Under the pieces are notes generated by a model. That model ran no database searches, was not told the origin of the DNA, and saw only the letters and a list, made by a program, of their open reading frames with translations. A stretch of DNA of 64,000 bases from Aquimarina macrocephali JAMB N27 (GTDB lineage: Bacteria > Bacteroidota > Bacteroidia > Flavobacteriales > Flavobacteriaceae): positions 1 to 64,000 of the forward strand of contig NZ_JACA01000035.1 in NCBI RefSeq assembly GCF_000520995.1. Reading direction: 5' to 3'. Made by a program: the position numbers and the translations under genes. Below are positions 25,967-35,749 of the stretch, in pieces (within the stretch, counting starts at the first letter, position 1; each line of letters starts with the position of its first letter).

Positions 25967-27214
25967 TTACATTTTATAAGTTAAACCAAGTCCAGGAGCA
26001 AATGCGCTGGATTTATATGTTCCTCCAAAAGATTCTCTACCACCAGTCGAGTTTGTACCAAAATCATAAGAAGCATCCACCTCTTCAAATCTTAAATAAA
26101 AGAATGAAGCATCAATAGCTAGCTTAGGTGTTACAGCAAAACTCAAACCACCAGTGAATCCATCAGAGTCATTACGAGGCGTTTCTGGAGCAAAATAACC
26201 TGGTTGCACTGGAGTTTCATCACGATAATACCCTGCTCTTAAGGTAATTTTATTAGTCGCCTGATACTGCAATCCAAGTCGGTATACTGAAGAATTTTTA
26301 TAATTACGTGGGTTTACTGAATTAGAGCCATTACCAAAAGTAAGATCTAATGATTCATATACATCCCAGAATTGTCTGTTATAATCAAATGCAAATACCC
26401 ATTTCTCATATTCGTATGAAAGTCCTACAGTAAGCTCTGCTGGTAATGGTAGCTCTGCATTAAAAGTTGTAGTTCCATTAGCCGGTGCTGCAGGAGAATT
26501 TGGGAAATTCGAAAAAGTAGCTTCTCCTCCTTCAACTTCCATAATAATCTCACTACGATAGTTAAACCCTATATGAAAATCTTCGGTAGGATTAAACATT
26601 GCTCCTATACTCCATCCCCAATTAGTAACTCCAGAATCATCAACCGTAATATTGGAACGATTACCTTCTAAATCGGTTGTTGTTCTACTGGCATTACGAT
26701 TAAAATTCACAGAACCCGTAACATAAATAGGTCCACCACCAATACTAAAATAATCAGAAATCTTAAACGATACTACTGGCTGTATATAGATTGCCGCTAA
26801 TTCAATATTATTAACCAAATGAGAACCTGCCCAATCAGTCGGCCATTCTACTTCACTACCAAAAGGAGTATATACTCCCAAACCAATAGACATCCAATCA
26901 TTTACCTTATAAGAACCATATAAATTAAGAGGAGTACCCACAGAACTATCAGTTTCTGAAGAAGTACCTAATCCTTGGTTTTGATATATTACATCTGTAA
27001 AAATCCCACTTACACCAACACTTACGTTTAATTTATTTTCTAAGTACACAAGACCCGCAGGATTAAAGAATACCAACTCAGCACTACTTACCACAGCTAC
27101 ACCAGTATGCCCCATGGCAATCGCTCTTTGTCCTTGCACACTAACTCTATATCCGCCTGCATACGTAACCAAAGTTACCGAGACGAACAGAATAAATAAT
27201 AAAAGTTTTCTCAT
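25967..27214 (-). CDS. FadL/OmpP1/TodX-family outer-membrane transporter
   Basis: 415 residues. Signal peptide 1-19 (LVTYAG), then the FadL-type N-terminus with AIAMGHTGVA and FNPAGL (50-55). The rest is beta-barrel-like with alternating aromatic residues, ending GLGLTYKM. FadL proteins carry hydrophobic compounds such as long-chain fatty acids across the outer membrane. It is first gene of a two-gene operon with the SGNH lipoprotein (5-bp gap). Confidence 0.9.
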   Translation of the reverse strand: MRKLLLFILFVSVTLVTYAGGYRVSVQGQRAIAMGHTGVAVVSSAELVFFNPAGLVYLENKLNVSVGVSGIFTDVIYQNQGLGTSSETDSSVGTPLNLYGSYKVNDWMSIGLGVYTPFGSEVEWPTDWAGSHLVNNIELAAIYIQPVVSFKISDYFSIGGGPIYVTGSVNFNRNASRTTTDLEGNRSNITVDDSGVTNWGWSIGAMFNPTEDFHIGFNYRSEIIMEVEGGEATFSNFPNSPAAPANGTTTFNAELPLPAELTVGLSYEYEKWVFAFDYNRQFWDVYESLDLTFGNGSNSVNPRNYKNSSVYRLGLQYQATNKITLRAGYYRDETPVQPGYFAPETPRNDSDGFTGGLSFAVTPKLAIDASFFYLRFEEVDASYDFGTNSTGGRESFGGTYKSSAFAPGLGLTYKM

Positions 27215-27495
27215 AATTAATTAGTATTGTTTGTTATGTTAGAATGAACTTGTCTACTTTTTTGTTTGTGAGTAAAAAATTTTGGCAGTTAATCTAGAAC
27301 AAAAGGTTTTTTAAGGGCTTCACCAAGACATATTATGGTAAAGACACAAAAATTTAGAGGCCAAAATGTAAAATTCGTAGGTAAACAAAAAGTTTAGATA
27401 AGTTCTACATTAAAATTTGATTTTCCAAATTTAATAGAAAATACCAATTATCCAACGAAATCATCAAAATATTATGCATACATAGCATTTTTTCT

Positions 27496-28263
27496 CTATT
27501 TTTTAATGAATTCTAACACTTCTTCCAAAAAATTCGTCGGGTTTTCGGCATGTAACCAGTGACCTGCGTTTGAAATTTCCCCGATTACCGAATTAGGGAA
27601 TTGTTTTTTTATTCTGGCTTCATCTTCTTCCAAAATATAATTAGATCTTTCTCCTCTAAGAAAAAGAGCACGTCCAGAATAACTATATTGTTCTGGAAGT
27701 TCTACTCCTATTTCATAAGCATTTTCAATCAATGCTTTTAAATTTATTCGCAATCCGAGCGCCCCTTTATCTATCCAGTACAAATTTTTAAGAAGGAACA
27801 TTCTTACTCCTGCATCAGGCACATATGCACTTAACTCCTGATCCACTTCTCCTCTGGATTTTAAAACTTCAAAATCTAAAGCACTTAATCCATCCAAAAC
27901 ATCCTGATGATGCAATGGATAATATTTTGGTCCTATATCGGCTATAATTAGATGATCAATCAAATTAGGATATTTTGATGCAAAAAGCATTACCGTCTTC
28001 CCTCCCATGGAGTGTCCCAAAACATTACAGTTTTGCAAATGATGTTCTTCACAATACGTTGCTAAATCATCTGCAAGTATATCATAACTAAACTCATTAC
28101 TATGAGGACTTCTTCCATGGTTTCGTTGATCTACCAAATGAACCTGAAATCCTTGTTCAGAGATTTTCTTTCCGAGTGTTTTCCAATTATCTCCCATCCC
28201 TAAAAATCCATGAAGGATTATAAAAGGTTGCCCTTCGCCAAAAACATTTGCATGTAACTTCAT
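27496..28263 (-). CDS. Alpha/beta hydrolase (YbfF-like esterase)
   Basis: 255 residues, no signal peptide. HGFLGMGDNW (18-27) supplies the oxyanion region, GHSMGG holds the nucleophile S85 (83-88), and NAGHW near the end holds the catalytic histidine at 235. The VDQRNHGRS motif (44-52) is typical of the YbfF group of acyl-CoA/short-chain esterases. The substrate is unknown. It lies 9 bp after pdxJ on the same strand, so it is co-transcribed; no metabolic link to vitamin B6 is evident. Confidence 0.88.
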   Translation of the reverse strand: MKLHANVFGEGQPFIILHGFLGMGDNWKTLGKKISEQGFQVHLVDQRNHGRSPHSNEFSYDILADDLATYCEEHHLQNCNVLGHSMGGKTVMLFASKYPNLIDHLIIADIGPKYYPLHHQDVLDGLSALDFEVLKSRGEVDQELSAYVPDAGVRMFLLKNLYWIDKGALGLRINLKALIENAYEIGVELPEQYSYSGRALFLRGERSNYILEEDEARIKKQFPNSVIGEISNAGHWLHAENPTNFLEEVLEFIKK

Positions 28264-28272
28264 ATCTACAAT

Positions 28273-28986
28273 TTATTTTAATCGATGCAAATACATATTA
28301 ACTACATTTTCTAATCCCAGATATATAGATTCACTTATTAAAGCATGCCCAATAGAAACTTCAAGAAGTCCAGGGATATTTTCTTTAAAAAATTTGATGT
28401 TATCTAAAGAGAGGTCATGACCTGCATTTACTCCAACCCCAAGGTCTATTGCTTGTTGAGCACAAACCGAGTAAGGCTGTATCGCTTTCAAGTTTCCTTT
28501 AGCATATTCTGAAGCAAATTCTTCAGTATACAATTCAATTCTATCTGCTCCCGTAATTGCAGCACCTTCTATTATCTCAGAAACAGGGTCTACAAATATT
28601 GAGGTTCTAATATCATTACGTTTAAACTCAGATATTACTTCTTTTAAAAAACCTTCATGTTTTTTTGTATCCCAGCCCGCATTACTTGTTATAGCATCCA
28701 CTGCATCAGGCACCAAAGTAACCTGTGTTGGTTTAACAGCCAATACTAACTCTATAAACTTAGGGATTGGGTTTCCTTCTATATTATACTCTGTACTTAC
28801 AATTGGCTTCAGATCATATGCGTCCTGATATCGTATATGTCTCTCATCTGGTCTTGGATGTATTGTAATTCCTTCTCCCCCAAAATTCTGGATATCGGTA
28901 GCTACTTGTATTAAATTCGGAGTATTTCCTCCTCTTGAATTACGTAAAGTTGCAATTTTATTAACGTTAACACTTAACTTTGTCAT
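28273..28986 (-). CDS. pdxJ: Pyridoxine 5'-phosphate synthase
   Basis: 237 residues, the usual length. The N-terminal VNVNKIATLRNSRGG, the GITIHPRPDERHI motif (about 35-47), LVPD and NAGHDLSLDN (about 193-202) are PdxJ signatures. The enzyme condenses 1-deoxy-D-xylulose 5-phosphate with 3-amino-2-oxopropyl phosphate to give pyridoxine 5'-phosphate, in the DXP-dependent vitamin B6 pathway. It is divergent from the CBS-domain gene and upstream of the esterase gene. A TATTTTTG element (29014-29021, minus strand) may be its -7 box. Confidence 0.96.
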   Translation of the reverse strand: MTKLSVNVNKIATLRNSRGGNTPNLIQVATDIQNFGGEGITIHPRPDERHIRYQDAYDLKPIVSTEYNIEGNPIPKFIELVLAVKPTQVTLVPDAVDAITSNAGWDTKKHEGFLKEVISEFKRNDIRTSIFVDPVSEIIEGAAITGADRIELYTEEFASEYAKGNLKAIQPYSVCAQQAIDLGVGVNAGHDLSLDNIKFFKENIPGLLEVSIGHALISESIYLGLENVVNMYLHRLK

Positions 28987-29086
28987 GGTTTTTGATGTCT
29001 TTTACTAAAAAAGCAAAAATACAAAGTTGAGAACGCCTTGATTGTATATTTTTTGATTATTTTGCATAATATAGCCCCCAAAAGTT

Positions 29087-29743
29087 ATGAAAACGAATTT
29101 ATACATAGTTAATGAAATAGAACCTCTTGATGTATCTGTCAAAGTAACAGAGGCACAATTGCTATTCAATGAACTTACTTATACCCATTTTCCAGTTATA
29201 AAACAGAATATATATCTAGGATGTATCTCTGAAGCAGATATCCGATGTTTTGAAACCGACAAAACTTTGGATGCGTATCAATACGCCCTTGAAGGATTTT
29301 ATGTAAGAAAAGATGATAACTGGTTGGATATTCTAGAATCTTTTGCACAGAATAATTCTAATATTATGCCAGTACTTGATGACAACAATAGTTATATAGG
29401 CTTTTTTGAACTTGGTGATATTATAAACCTTTTTAATGAAACCCCGTTTCTTAGTGAGCCTGGTAATATTTTAATAGTAGAAAAAGGTGTTCTGGATTAT
29501 TCTTTTAGTGAAATTTCACAAATTGTAGAATCTAATAATGCCAAAGTGTTGGGGTTATTTATATCTAATATGGAAAATGATGTTGCACAGATAACATTAA
29601 AAATTAGTGATAGTGACATTAACAATATCGTACAAACATTTAGAAGATATAGCTATAATATTGTTTCAAAACATCAAGATGATACATTTTTGACAAACCT
29701 TAAAGAAAGATCCCAATATTTAGCAAAATACCTTAATATTTAG
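29087..29743 (+). CDS. CBS-domain protein
   Basis: 218 residues, cytoplasmic. Two CBS-like repeats cover about 8-125 (FPVIKQNIYLGCISEADI and MPVLDDNNSYIGFFELGDI). A C-terminal part (about 130-200) resembles an ACT-like regulatory fold. CBS pairs usually sense adenine nucleotides. The gene lies 41 bp before nadK, and this order is common in flavobacteria, so a role in sensing or tuning NAD(P)/adenylate state is possible but unproven. Confidence 0.82.
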   Translation: MKTNLYIVNEIEPLDVSVKVTEAQLLFNELTYTHFPVIKQNIYLGCISEADIRCFETDKTLDAYQYALEGFYVRKDDNWLDILESFAQNNSNIMPVLDDNNSYIGFFELGDIINLFNETPFLSEPGNILIVEKGVLDYSFSEISQIVESNNAKVLGLFISNMENDVAQITLKISDSDINNIVQTFRRYSYNIVSKHQDDTFLTNLKERSQYLAKYLNI

Positions 29744-29784
29744 AACAGTTTACCTAATCCAATACTAACACAAATCAAATTATA

Positions 29785-30669
29785 ATGAAGATCGGTATAT
29801 ACGGCCAGTTCTATCATAAAAATTCGGGAATCTACATCCAACAGTTATTAGAAACTCTTGACAAAAATGGTGTAGAAGTTGTAATTGAGAAAAATTTTCT
29901 CGAATTGATAAATCTTCATGATGAAATAGATAAAACATATTCTCATTTTAGCACTTTTGAGGAACTAGATACATCTTATGATCTTTTTTTTAGTATCGGA
30001 GGGGATGGTACTATTCTCAAAACGATCACCTATGTTCGAGATTTAGGAATCCCTATTGCGGGTATCAATACTGGAAGACTAGGTTTTTTGGCAACCATTC
30101 AAAAAGAAGAAATTAAAGATACTATAGCACTCATCCTTGACAAAAAATTTTATATTTCTTCAAGAAGTCTCGTAACGATAGAAACTTTACCAGCAACTGA
30201 AGAATTCGGAGTATTAAATTTTGCTATGAATGAGATCGCAGTAAGTCGAAGAAATACAACCTCTATGATTACTGTGCATACAAGTCTTAACAATGAATTC
30301 CTTACTTCATATTGGGCAGATGGCTTAATTGTTTCTACCCCTACCGGCTCTACAGGATATTCATTAAGTTGCGGTGGCCCAGTAATGATGCCTGATGCAG
30401 AAAGCATGGTACTCACTCCTATTGCTCCGCATAATCTTAATGCAAGACCTCTTGTTATACCAGATAGTCAAGAAATCAAATTACAAGTTTCGGGAAGAGA
30501 AGACACCTATTTGATTTCTTTAGACTCAAGAATACATACACTACCAAATGAAGCTACAGTAGTTATTAAAAAAGCTCCTTTCAAAATCAACATGGTAGTT
30601 CTTCAAGATGATAGTTTTCTAAAAACGTTGCGTAAAAAGATGCTTTGGGGGGAAGATAAACGCAATTGA
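29785..30669 (+). CDS. nadK: NAD kinase
   Basis: 294 residues. Diagnostic motifs are GGDGT at 72-76, NTGRLGFLA at 95-103, NE at 149-150 and TPTGSTGYSLSCGGP at 185-199. The enzyme phosphorylates NAD to NADP with ATP or polyphosphate. It follows the CBS-domain gene and precedes, after 99 bp with a new promoter, the envelope biogenesis block. Confidence 0.96.
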   Translation: MKIGIYGQFYHKNSGIYIQQLLETLDKNGVEVVIEKNFLELINLHDEIDKTYSHFSTFEELDTSYDLFFSIGGDGTILKTITYVRDLGIPIAGINTGRLGFLATIQKEEIKDTIALILDKKFYISSRSLVTIETLPATEEFGVLNFAMNEIAVSRRNTTSMITVHTSLNNEFLTSYWADGLIVSTPTGSTGYSLSCGGPVMMPDAESMVLTPIAPHNLNARPLVIPDSQEIKLQVSGREDTYLISLDSRIHTLPNEATVVIKKAPFKINMVVLQDDSFLKTLRKKMLWGEDKRN

Positions 30670-30722
30670 ACAATAAAATGTGCTAAAAAGTGTTTTTTAT
30701 TCATACTATTTTACTCAAATTC

Positions 30723-30751
30723 TTGTGTACTAAAGTTAATTGTTATATTTG
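30723..30751 (+). promoter_or_regulatory. Promoter of the DUF6089-uppS-bamA-ompH block
   Basis: TTG at 30723-30725, an 18-bp spacer, then TATATTTG at 30744-30751: a full match to the Bacteroidota TTG / TAnnTTTG promoter. The ATG of the first gene is 17 bp after the -7 box, so the leader is very short. Confidence 0.65.
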
Positions 30752-30768
30752 CAAACTTTTGAAAATCT

Positions 30769-31446
30769 ATGAGATACTTAGCATCACTTATAATTGTTGT
30801 ATTTTTTATACAACCAATCGCATCACAAACTTACGAGGTAGGTTTGATGGCCGGAGGAGCTAACTATATAGGAGATGTAGGATCTACATACTATATTTCG
30901 CCTAATAATGTTGCTTTTGGAGCTATCGGAAAATGGAATCGAAGTAAACGACATGCTTTTAGAGCTTCATTTTTATATGCCAAACTCAATGCTAATGATG
31001 ATAAAGGAGGTGACAGAAGAAAACAAAGAGGATTAAGTTTTAGTAATTCTGTAAAAGAAATATCGCTAGGAATGGAATTTAATTTCTGGGATTGGTATCT
31101 TTACGACGGAGAATCCCAATTTACCCCTTATCTATATACAGGAATCACCACATTTAATTATGGTGCATTAGCTGTTGATGCGAATAATCAAATCGACGCG
31201 TATGCCGATAAATGGAGTTTCGCAATCCCTATGGTTTTAGGGATTAAAAAAACATTAGGTGAAAATTTTGTATTTGGCGCAGAAATAGGTGCTCGATACA
31301 CGTTTACTGATAACCTTGATGGCAGTAATCCTGATGATAGATTTGGAACAGGATTTGGTAATTTAAATAACAATGACTGGTATGTATTTACAGGTATAAC
31401 ACTATCGTATACCTGGGGTAGAATACCGTGTTTTTGTGCTTTCTAA
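30769..31446 (+). CDS. DUF6089-family outer-membrane beta-barrel protein
   Basis: 225 residues. Signal peptide 1-19 (PIASQ), then TYEVGLMAGGANYIGDVG and a beta-barrel-like pattern with many aromatic residues; the C-terminus ends GRIPCFCAF. This matches DUF6089, a flavobacterial outer-membrane family found directly upstream of uppS. Function is not established; linkage to uppS and bamA suggests a role in envelope assembly. It is separated from the uppS ATG by only 2 bp. Confidence 0.83.
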   Translation: MRYLASLIIVVFFIQPIASQTYEVGLMAGGANYIGDVGSTYYISPNNVAFGAIGKWNRSKRHAFRASFLYAKLNANDDKGGDRRKQRGLSFSNSVKEISLGMEFNFWDWYLYDGESQFTPYLYTGITTFNYGALAVDANNQIDAYADKWSFAIPMVLGIKKTLGENFVFGAEIGARYTFTDNLDGSNPDDRFGTGFGNLNNNDWYVFTGITLSYTWGRIPCFCAF

Positions 31447-31448
31447 AA

Positions 31449-32186
31449 ATGATTGATAAAAAACAATTAAACACTAATATCCCACAGCACGTTGCCATTA
31501 TTATGGATGGTAATGGGCGATGGGCCAAAAAGAAAGGTCTATTTAGAGCCGTTGGTCACGAAAACGGAACTAAAGCTGTTAAAGAAGCTGTAGAAAGCAG
31601 TGCCGAAATAGGCATTAAGTATCTTACACTTTATGCTTTTTCTACAGAAAACTGGAATAGACCAAAACTTGAAGTAGATACCTTAATGAAACTTTTGGTA
31701 AGTTCCTTAAAAAAGGAAATCAAAACACTTCAGGACAATAATATTAAACTTAATGCTATTGGAAATTTGCAGTCGCTTCCCAAAAAAGCGAGAGTAGAAC
31801 TTTTAGAAGTTATCGAAAAGACCAAATCCAATACACATATGACGCTTACTCTGGCTCTGAGTTATGGAAGCAGAGAAGAGCTTATAAAAACTATCCAAGA
31901 AATAAGTATTAAAGTTAAAAATGGTGTAATTTCGCCACATCTTATAAATGAATCAGTCATTAATGAGCATTTGTACACAAAAGACCTGCCTGATGTGGAC
32001 TTATTGATACGTACCAGTGGGGAACAACGTATCAGTAATTTTTTACTATGGCAAATTGCGTATGCAGAATTATATTTTACAGAAATTTTATGGCCAGACT
32101 TTAAAAAAGCCGATTTATTCGAGGCCATATTCAATTATCAAAAAAGAGAAAGAAGATTTGGAAAAACTAGTGAGCAGCTCAGTTAA
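31449..32186 (+). CDS. uppS: Isoprenyl transferase (undecaprenyl diphosphate synthase type)
   Basis: 245 residues from the ATG at 31449. The longer frame from 31428 overlaps the end of the DUF6089 gene and is not needed. The signature HVAIIMDGNGRWAKK (14-28) holds the catalytic D20; LTLYAFSTENWNRP and LIRTSGEQRISNFLLWQ are also typical. It makes the C55 lipid carrier for peptidoglycan and surface polysaccharides by cis-condensation of isopentenyl diphosphate. Gaps of 2 bp before and 4 bp after show a tight operon with DUF6089 and bamA. Confidence 0.95.
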   Translation: MIDKKQLNTNIPQHVAIIMDGNGRWAKKKGLFRAVGHENGTKAVKEAVESSAEIGIKYLTLYAFSTENWNRPKLEVDTLMKLLVSSLKKEIKTLQDNNIKLNAIGNLQSLPKKARVELLEVIEKTKSNTHMTLTLALSYGSREELIKTIQEISIKVKNGVISPHLINESVINEHLYTKDLPDVDLLIRTSGEQRISNFLLWQIAYAELYFTEILWPDFKKADLFEAIFNYQKRERRFGKTSEQLS

Positions 32187-32190
32187 AGAA

Positions 32191-34821
32191 ATGACAAAAA
32201 AACTACCTATTACGTATTTTACGTTACTCGCCTTATTAATATCAACATCACTTTCTGCACAAAATTTACCTGGTGCTAACGGGAAAGAATACATTATTGG
32301 AGATATTAAAGTTACCGGGATTACCAGTTACAATGAAAACACAGTAATTACTTTTACTGGCCTTAGAAAAGGAGAGCGTGTTTTTCTTCCGGGAGATCGG
32401 ATAAGTAAAGTCATTAAGAAATTGTGGGATCTCGAATTATTTAGCGATATTAACTTTTACATTAGTAATGTAGAAGGAGACGTTGCTGATCTCGAAATTA
32501 ACATACAAGAAGTACCTGAGTTAAACGAAGCCCGTATTCAAGGAATTAAAAAGCGTAAATCCGAAGAGTTAATTAAAGACAATGGATTAACCAAAGGTGC
32601 AAAGGTTACAGAAAACCTCATAACTACAACTCGTAATTTTATTACTAATAAGTATAAAAAAGACGGATTCCTAAACACTAAAGTTGTTGTTAACACCATT
32701 CCTATTAAAGACACAGTTGCAAGCAACAAGGTAAATATGGTTGTTCTGATCGACAAAGGAGATCGGGTTAAGGTTGATAAAATCAATATAGAAGGAAACG
32801 AGCAACTTTCTGATGCTAAGGTGCGTAGAGCAATGAAAAACACCAAGCGTAAGAAATTTTTAAGATTCTGGAAACGATCAAAATATATCCGAGCAGATTA
32901 CGAGGAGGATAAAGATAATATCATTACTAAATATAAAGAAAAAGGATATCGAGATGCTCGTATCACCTCTGATAGTTTGATTATAGAAGATGATAATAGT
33001 GTATCGCTTAATCTTAATCTTGAAGAAGGTAATAAGTATTATTTTGGTAATATTACATTTCTAGGTAATAGCGTATATACCGACAGAGAATTAGCTCGAC
33101 AGCTCGTTATTAAAAAGGGAGATGTGTATAATGGCGTTCTTCTAGAAAAACAAATTGCAGATAATAGTAAGCCAGATGCAAATGATCTTACCAATTTATA
33201 TCAAAATAATGGGTATTTATTTTCTTCTATTGATGCAGTAGAAACAAAAGTATACAATGACACTCTTGATTTTGAAATCAGAGTACGTGAAGGAAAATTA
33301 ACCTATTTTGATCATATTACCGTTACCGGAAACGATAAAACAAATGATCATGTAATTTATAGAACACTTAGAACCAGACCAGGTCAACGTTACAGTAAGG
33401 ATCTTGTAGTACGAACCGTTCGTGAATTGGGGCAATTAGGATTTTTTGATCCAGAACAACTAGAACCTCAATTTCAAAATGCAAATCCTCAAGCTGGAAC
33501 TATAGATATTAATTATCCTGTAGTAGAAAAAGGATCCAGTCAAATTGAGCTTCAAGGTGGTTTTGGAGGAGGTGGTTTTGTAGGAACTCTGGGACTAGCT
33601 TTTAGTAACTTCTCAATACGTAATATTTTTAACAAAGAATCTTACAGTCCTCTACCAATGGGAGATGGTCAAACTCTTAGAATCAGAGCTCAGGCCAGTA
33701 GATTTTTTCAAACCTATAGCCTTTCTTTTGTAGAACCATGGCTGGGAGGAAAAAGACCATATCAGCTCTCTACATCATTCTCTCACACCATTCAGTTCTT
33801 GCTTAACAATAGAACGCGTAAAGTAGATAGAGACAGTAAATTCCTTATTACCGGTGGATCAATAGGAATAGCCAAAAGGTTAAATTGGCCCGATAATTAC
33901 TTTACATTATCTCAAGCCATCAGTGTAAGACATTATAATCTTAAAAACTATAACACCCGATTATTTACTTTTGGTAATGGATCTTCTAATGATTTATCCT
34001 ATACCATTGGTATCAATAGAAATAATACAACTGTAAACCCAATTTTTCCAACGGGTGGATCAGAATTTAATCTTGTTGCCAAACTTTCTGTACCCTACTC
34101 TCTTTTTGATGGGGTAGATTACGGTGAATTAGCAGATCGTAGAGATTCTTTAGAAGAAGAAAGAAGTAATCTCGATAACACAAATTCGAGAGATCTTGTA
34201 AGAAGTGCAGAAATAGGCACTGAGATTGGAGAAATCGATCAGGAGCGTTTTAAATGGCTAGAATACTATAAACTTAAATTTGATGGTACCTGGTATACAA
34301 GTTTAGTTAATATAGGGAAAAAACCTCTAGTTTTAAAGACAAAAGCAGAATATGGTTTTTTAGGTGCATATAATAATAATAGAGGTAATATTCCTTTTGA
34401 ACGTTTTTTCCTGGGAGGAGATGGATTAGGGGCTACAAGTCTTGATGGGCGTGAAGTTGTTTCATTAAGAGGATACCCAAATCAATCTATTACACCTCAA
34501 AGTAGAACTAATAATCAAGATTTTGATGCCGATGGGGCAACAATTTATAACAAATATTCGTTAGAGCTTCGTTATCCTATAACACTAAAACCCGCAGCAT
34601 CAATATATGTGCTAGGATTTTTGGAAGGTGGAGCTTCCTATGATAGCTTTAAAAGTTTCAACCCTTTCCAATTAAGTCGTTCTGCTGGAGCAGGTTTACG
34701 TATCTTTATGCCAGCATTTGGGTTATTAGGTATAGATTTTGGGTATGGTTTTGATCCTATTCCGGGAACAAATCAGGCTAATGGATGGGAAACCCATTTT
34801 ATTATAGGACAACAATTTTAG
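32191..34821 (+). CDS. bamA: Outer-membrane protein assembly factor BamA
   Basis: 876 residues from the ATG at 32191. The frame is open back to 32017, but that part overlaps uppS and lacks a signal peptide. Signal peptide 1-27 (LSAQN), then several POTRA repeats (about 35-450; for example DIKVTGITSY and ITVTGNDKTNDHVIYRTL) and a C-terminal 16-strand barrel ending FIIGQQF. BamA folds and inserts beta-barrel proteins into the outer membrane. An insertion rich in E/D/R/S (about 645-690) interrupts the barrel, likely an extracellular loop. Confidence 0.95.
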   Translation: MTKKLPITYFTLLALLISTSLSAQNLPGANGKEYIIGDIKVTGITSYNENTVITFTGLRKGERVFLPGDRISKVIKKLWDLELFSDINFYISNVEGDVADLEINIQEVPELNEARIQGIKKRKSEELIKDNGLTKGAKVTENLITTTRNFITNKYKKDGFLNTKVVVNTIPIKDTVASNKVNMVVLIDKGDRVKVDKINIEGNEQLSDAKVRRAMKNTKRKKFLRFWKRSKYIRADYEEDKDNIITKYKEKGYRDARITSDSLIIEDDNSVSLNLNLEEGNKYYFGNITFLGNSVYTDRELARQLVIKKGDVYNGVLLEKQIADNSKPDANDLTNLYQNNGYLFSSIDAVETKVYNDTLDFEIRVREGKLTYFDHITVTGNDKTNDHVIYRTLRTRPGQRYSKDLVVRTVRELGQLGFFDPEQLEPQFQNANPQAGTIDINYPVVEKGSSQIELQGGFGGGGFVGTLGLAFSNFSIRNIFNKESYSPLPMGDGQTLRIRAQASRFFQTYSLSFVEPWLGGKRPYQLSTSFSHTIQFLLNNRTRKVDRDSKFLITGGSIGIAKRLNWPDNYFTLSQAISVRHYNLKNYNTRLFTFGNGSSNDLSYTIGINRNNTTVNPIFPTGGSEFNLVAKLSVPYSLFDGVDYGELADRRDSLEEERSNLDNTNSRDLVRSAEIGTEIGEIDQERFKWLEYYKLKFDGTWYTSLVNIGKKPLVLKTKAEYGFLGAYNNNRGNIPFERFFLGGDGLGATSLDGREVVSLRGYPNQSITPQSRTNNQDFDADGATIYNKYSLELRYPITLKPAASIYVLGFLEGGASYDSFKSFNPFQLSRSAGAGLRIFMPAFGLLGIDFGYGFDPIPGTNQANGWETHFIIGQQF

Positions 34822-34856
34822 TTTTGGCACGATTATTTCTATATACACACAAAGTT

Positions 34857-35702
34857 ATGAAAACAAAGGGTCTTTTACTAGTTGCAGCAGTCAGTTGGCT
34901 ATTTTTCACAAACGCAGTACATGCACAGAAAGGTATTAGGATTGGCTATATTGATATGGGCTATATTCTGGAAAACGTTCCAGAATACAACGAAGCTTCT
35001 TCTGAACTCGAAACCAAAGTACAAAAATGGAAAGTTGAAATAGAAGCTGAACTCAAAGAAGTTGAAGAAATGCGTAAAGATCTTAATAATGAAAGAGTCT
35101 TGCTTACCAAAGAACTAATTGAAGAAAGAGAGGAAGATATCTTTTTTAAAGAAAAAGAGATATTAGAATATCAACAAAAACGATTTGGTCCAAATGGAGA
35201 TCTTTTTATTCAGAAAAAAAGATTAGTTCAACCAGTACAGGATCAAGTTTTTGTAGCTGTCCAGGAGATTGCAAAAAACAAAAAGTATGATTTTGTTTTT
35301 GATAAATCAGCAGATCTTGTGATGCTCTATTCTGCAGATCGATTCGATATAAGTGATCAGGTATTGCTAAGAATAAACAGAGCTTCAAAAAGAAAACAGC
35401 TCAATAGCAAAAAAGACAAGAAAGCTCTGGAAAGAGCCGAAAAAAGAAATGTAGAACAAGAAACAGAAATATCAGATAGAGACAGAGCAGCTCAAAAAAG
35501 ATTATCAGAAAGAGAGCTACTTCTTAAAGAACGTAAAATCCAAAGAGATTCTATAAGAGCTGCAAAAAAGAAAGAGTTTGAAGCAAGAAGAGCAAGATTA
35601 TTAGAACTACAAAAAAGAAAAAAAGATTCTATTAATGCTTTAAAAACTCAAAAAGAAAATCTGAAAAATAATGATTCATCGTCTGGTTCTGACAATGATT
35701 AA
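34857..35702 (+). CDS. OmpH/Skp-family periplasmic chaperone with long charged tail
   Basis: 281 residues from the ATG at 34857; the frame from 34785 would overlap bamA. Signal peptide 1-24 (AVHAQ). The OmpH/Skp domain (about 25-170) starts IRIGYIDMGYILENVPEY and holds a long coiled coil; a KYDFVFDKSADLVM motif follows. Beyond the family core there is a ~100-residue tail, extremely rich in K/R/E and ending in a Ser/Asp run, likely an extended coiled coil. Skp-like proteins escort unfolded outer-membrane proteins to BamA, the gene directly upstream. A second, shorter OmpH gene follows. Confidence 0.9.
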   Translation: MKTKGLLLVAAVSWLFFTNAVHAQKGIRIGYIDMGYILENVPEYNEASSELETKVQKWKVEIEAELKEVEEMRKDLNNERVLLTKELIEEREEDIFFKEKEILEYQQKRFGPNGDLFIQKKRLVQPVQDQVFVAVQEIAKNKKYDFVFDKSADLVMLYSADRFDISDQVLLRINRASKRKQLNSKKDKKALERAEKRNVEQETEISDRDRAAQKRLSERELLLKERKIQRDSIRAAKKKEFEARRARLLELQKRKKDSINALKTQKENLKNNDSSSGSDND

Positions 35703-35749
35703 AAAATTAATTTTTATAAATTTATAACACCTTTTAATATTACTTACAA

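Noticed and set aside
32017..32190. Longer N-terminus for BamA
   Set aside because: It would overlap uppS by 170 bp and hide the signal peptide; the ATG at 32191 fits.
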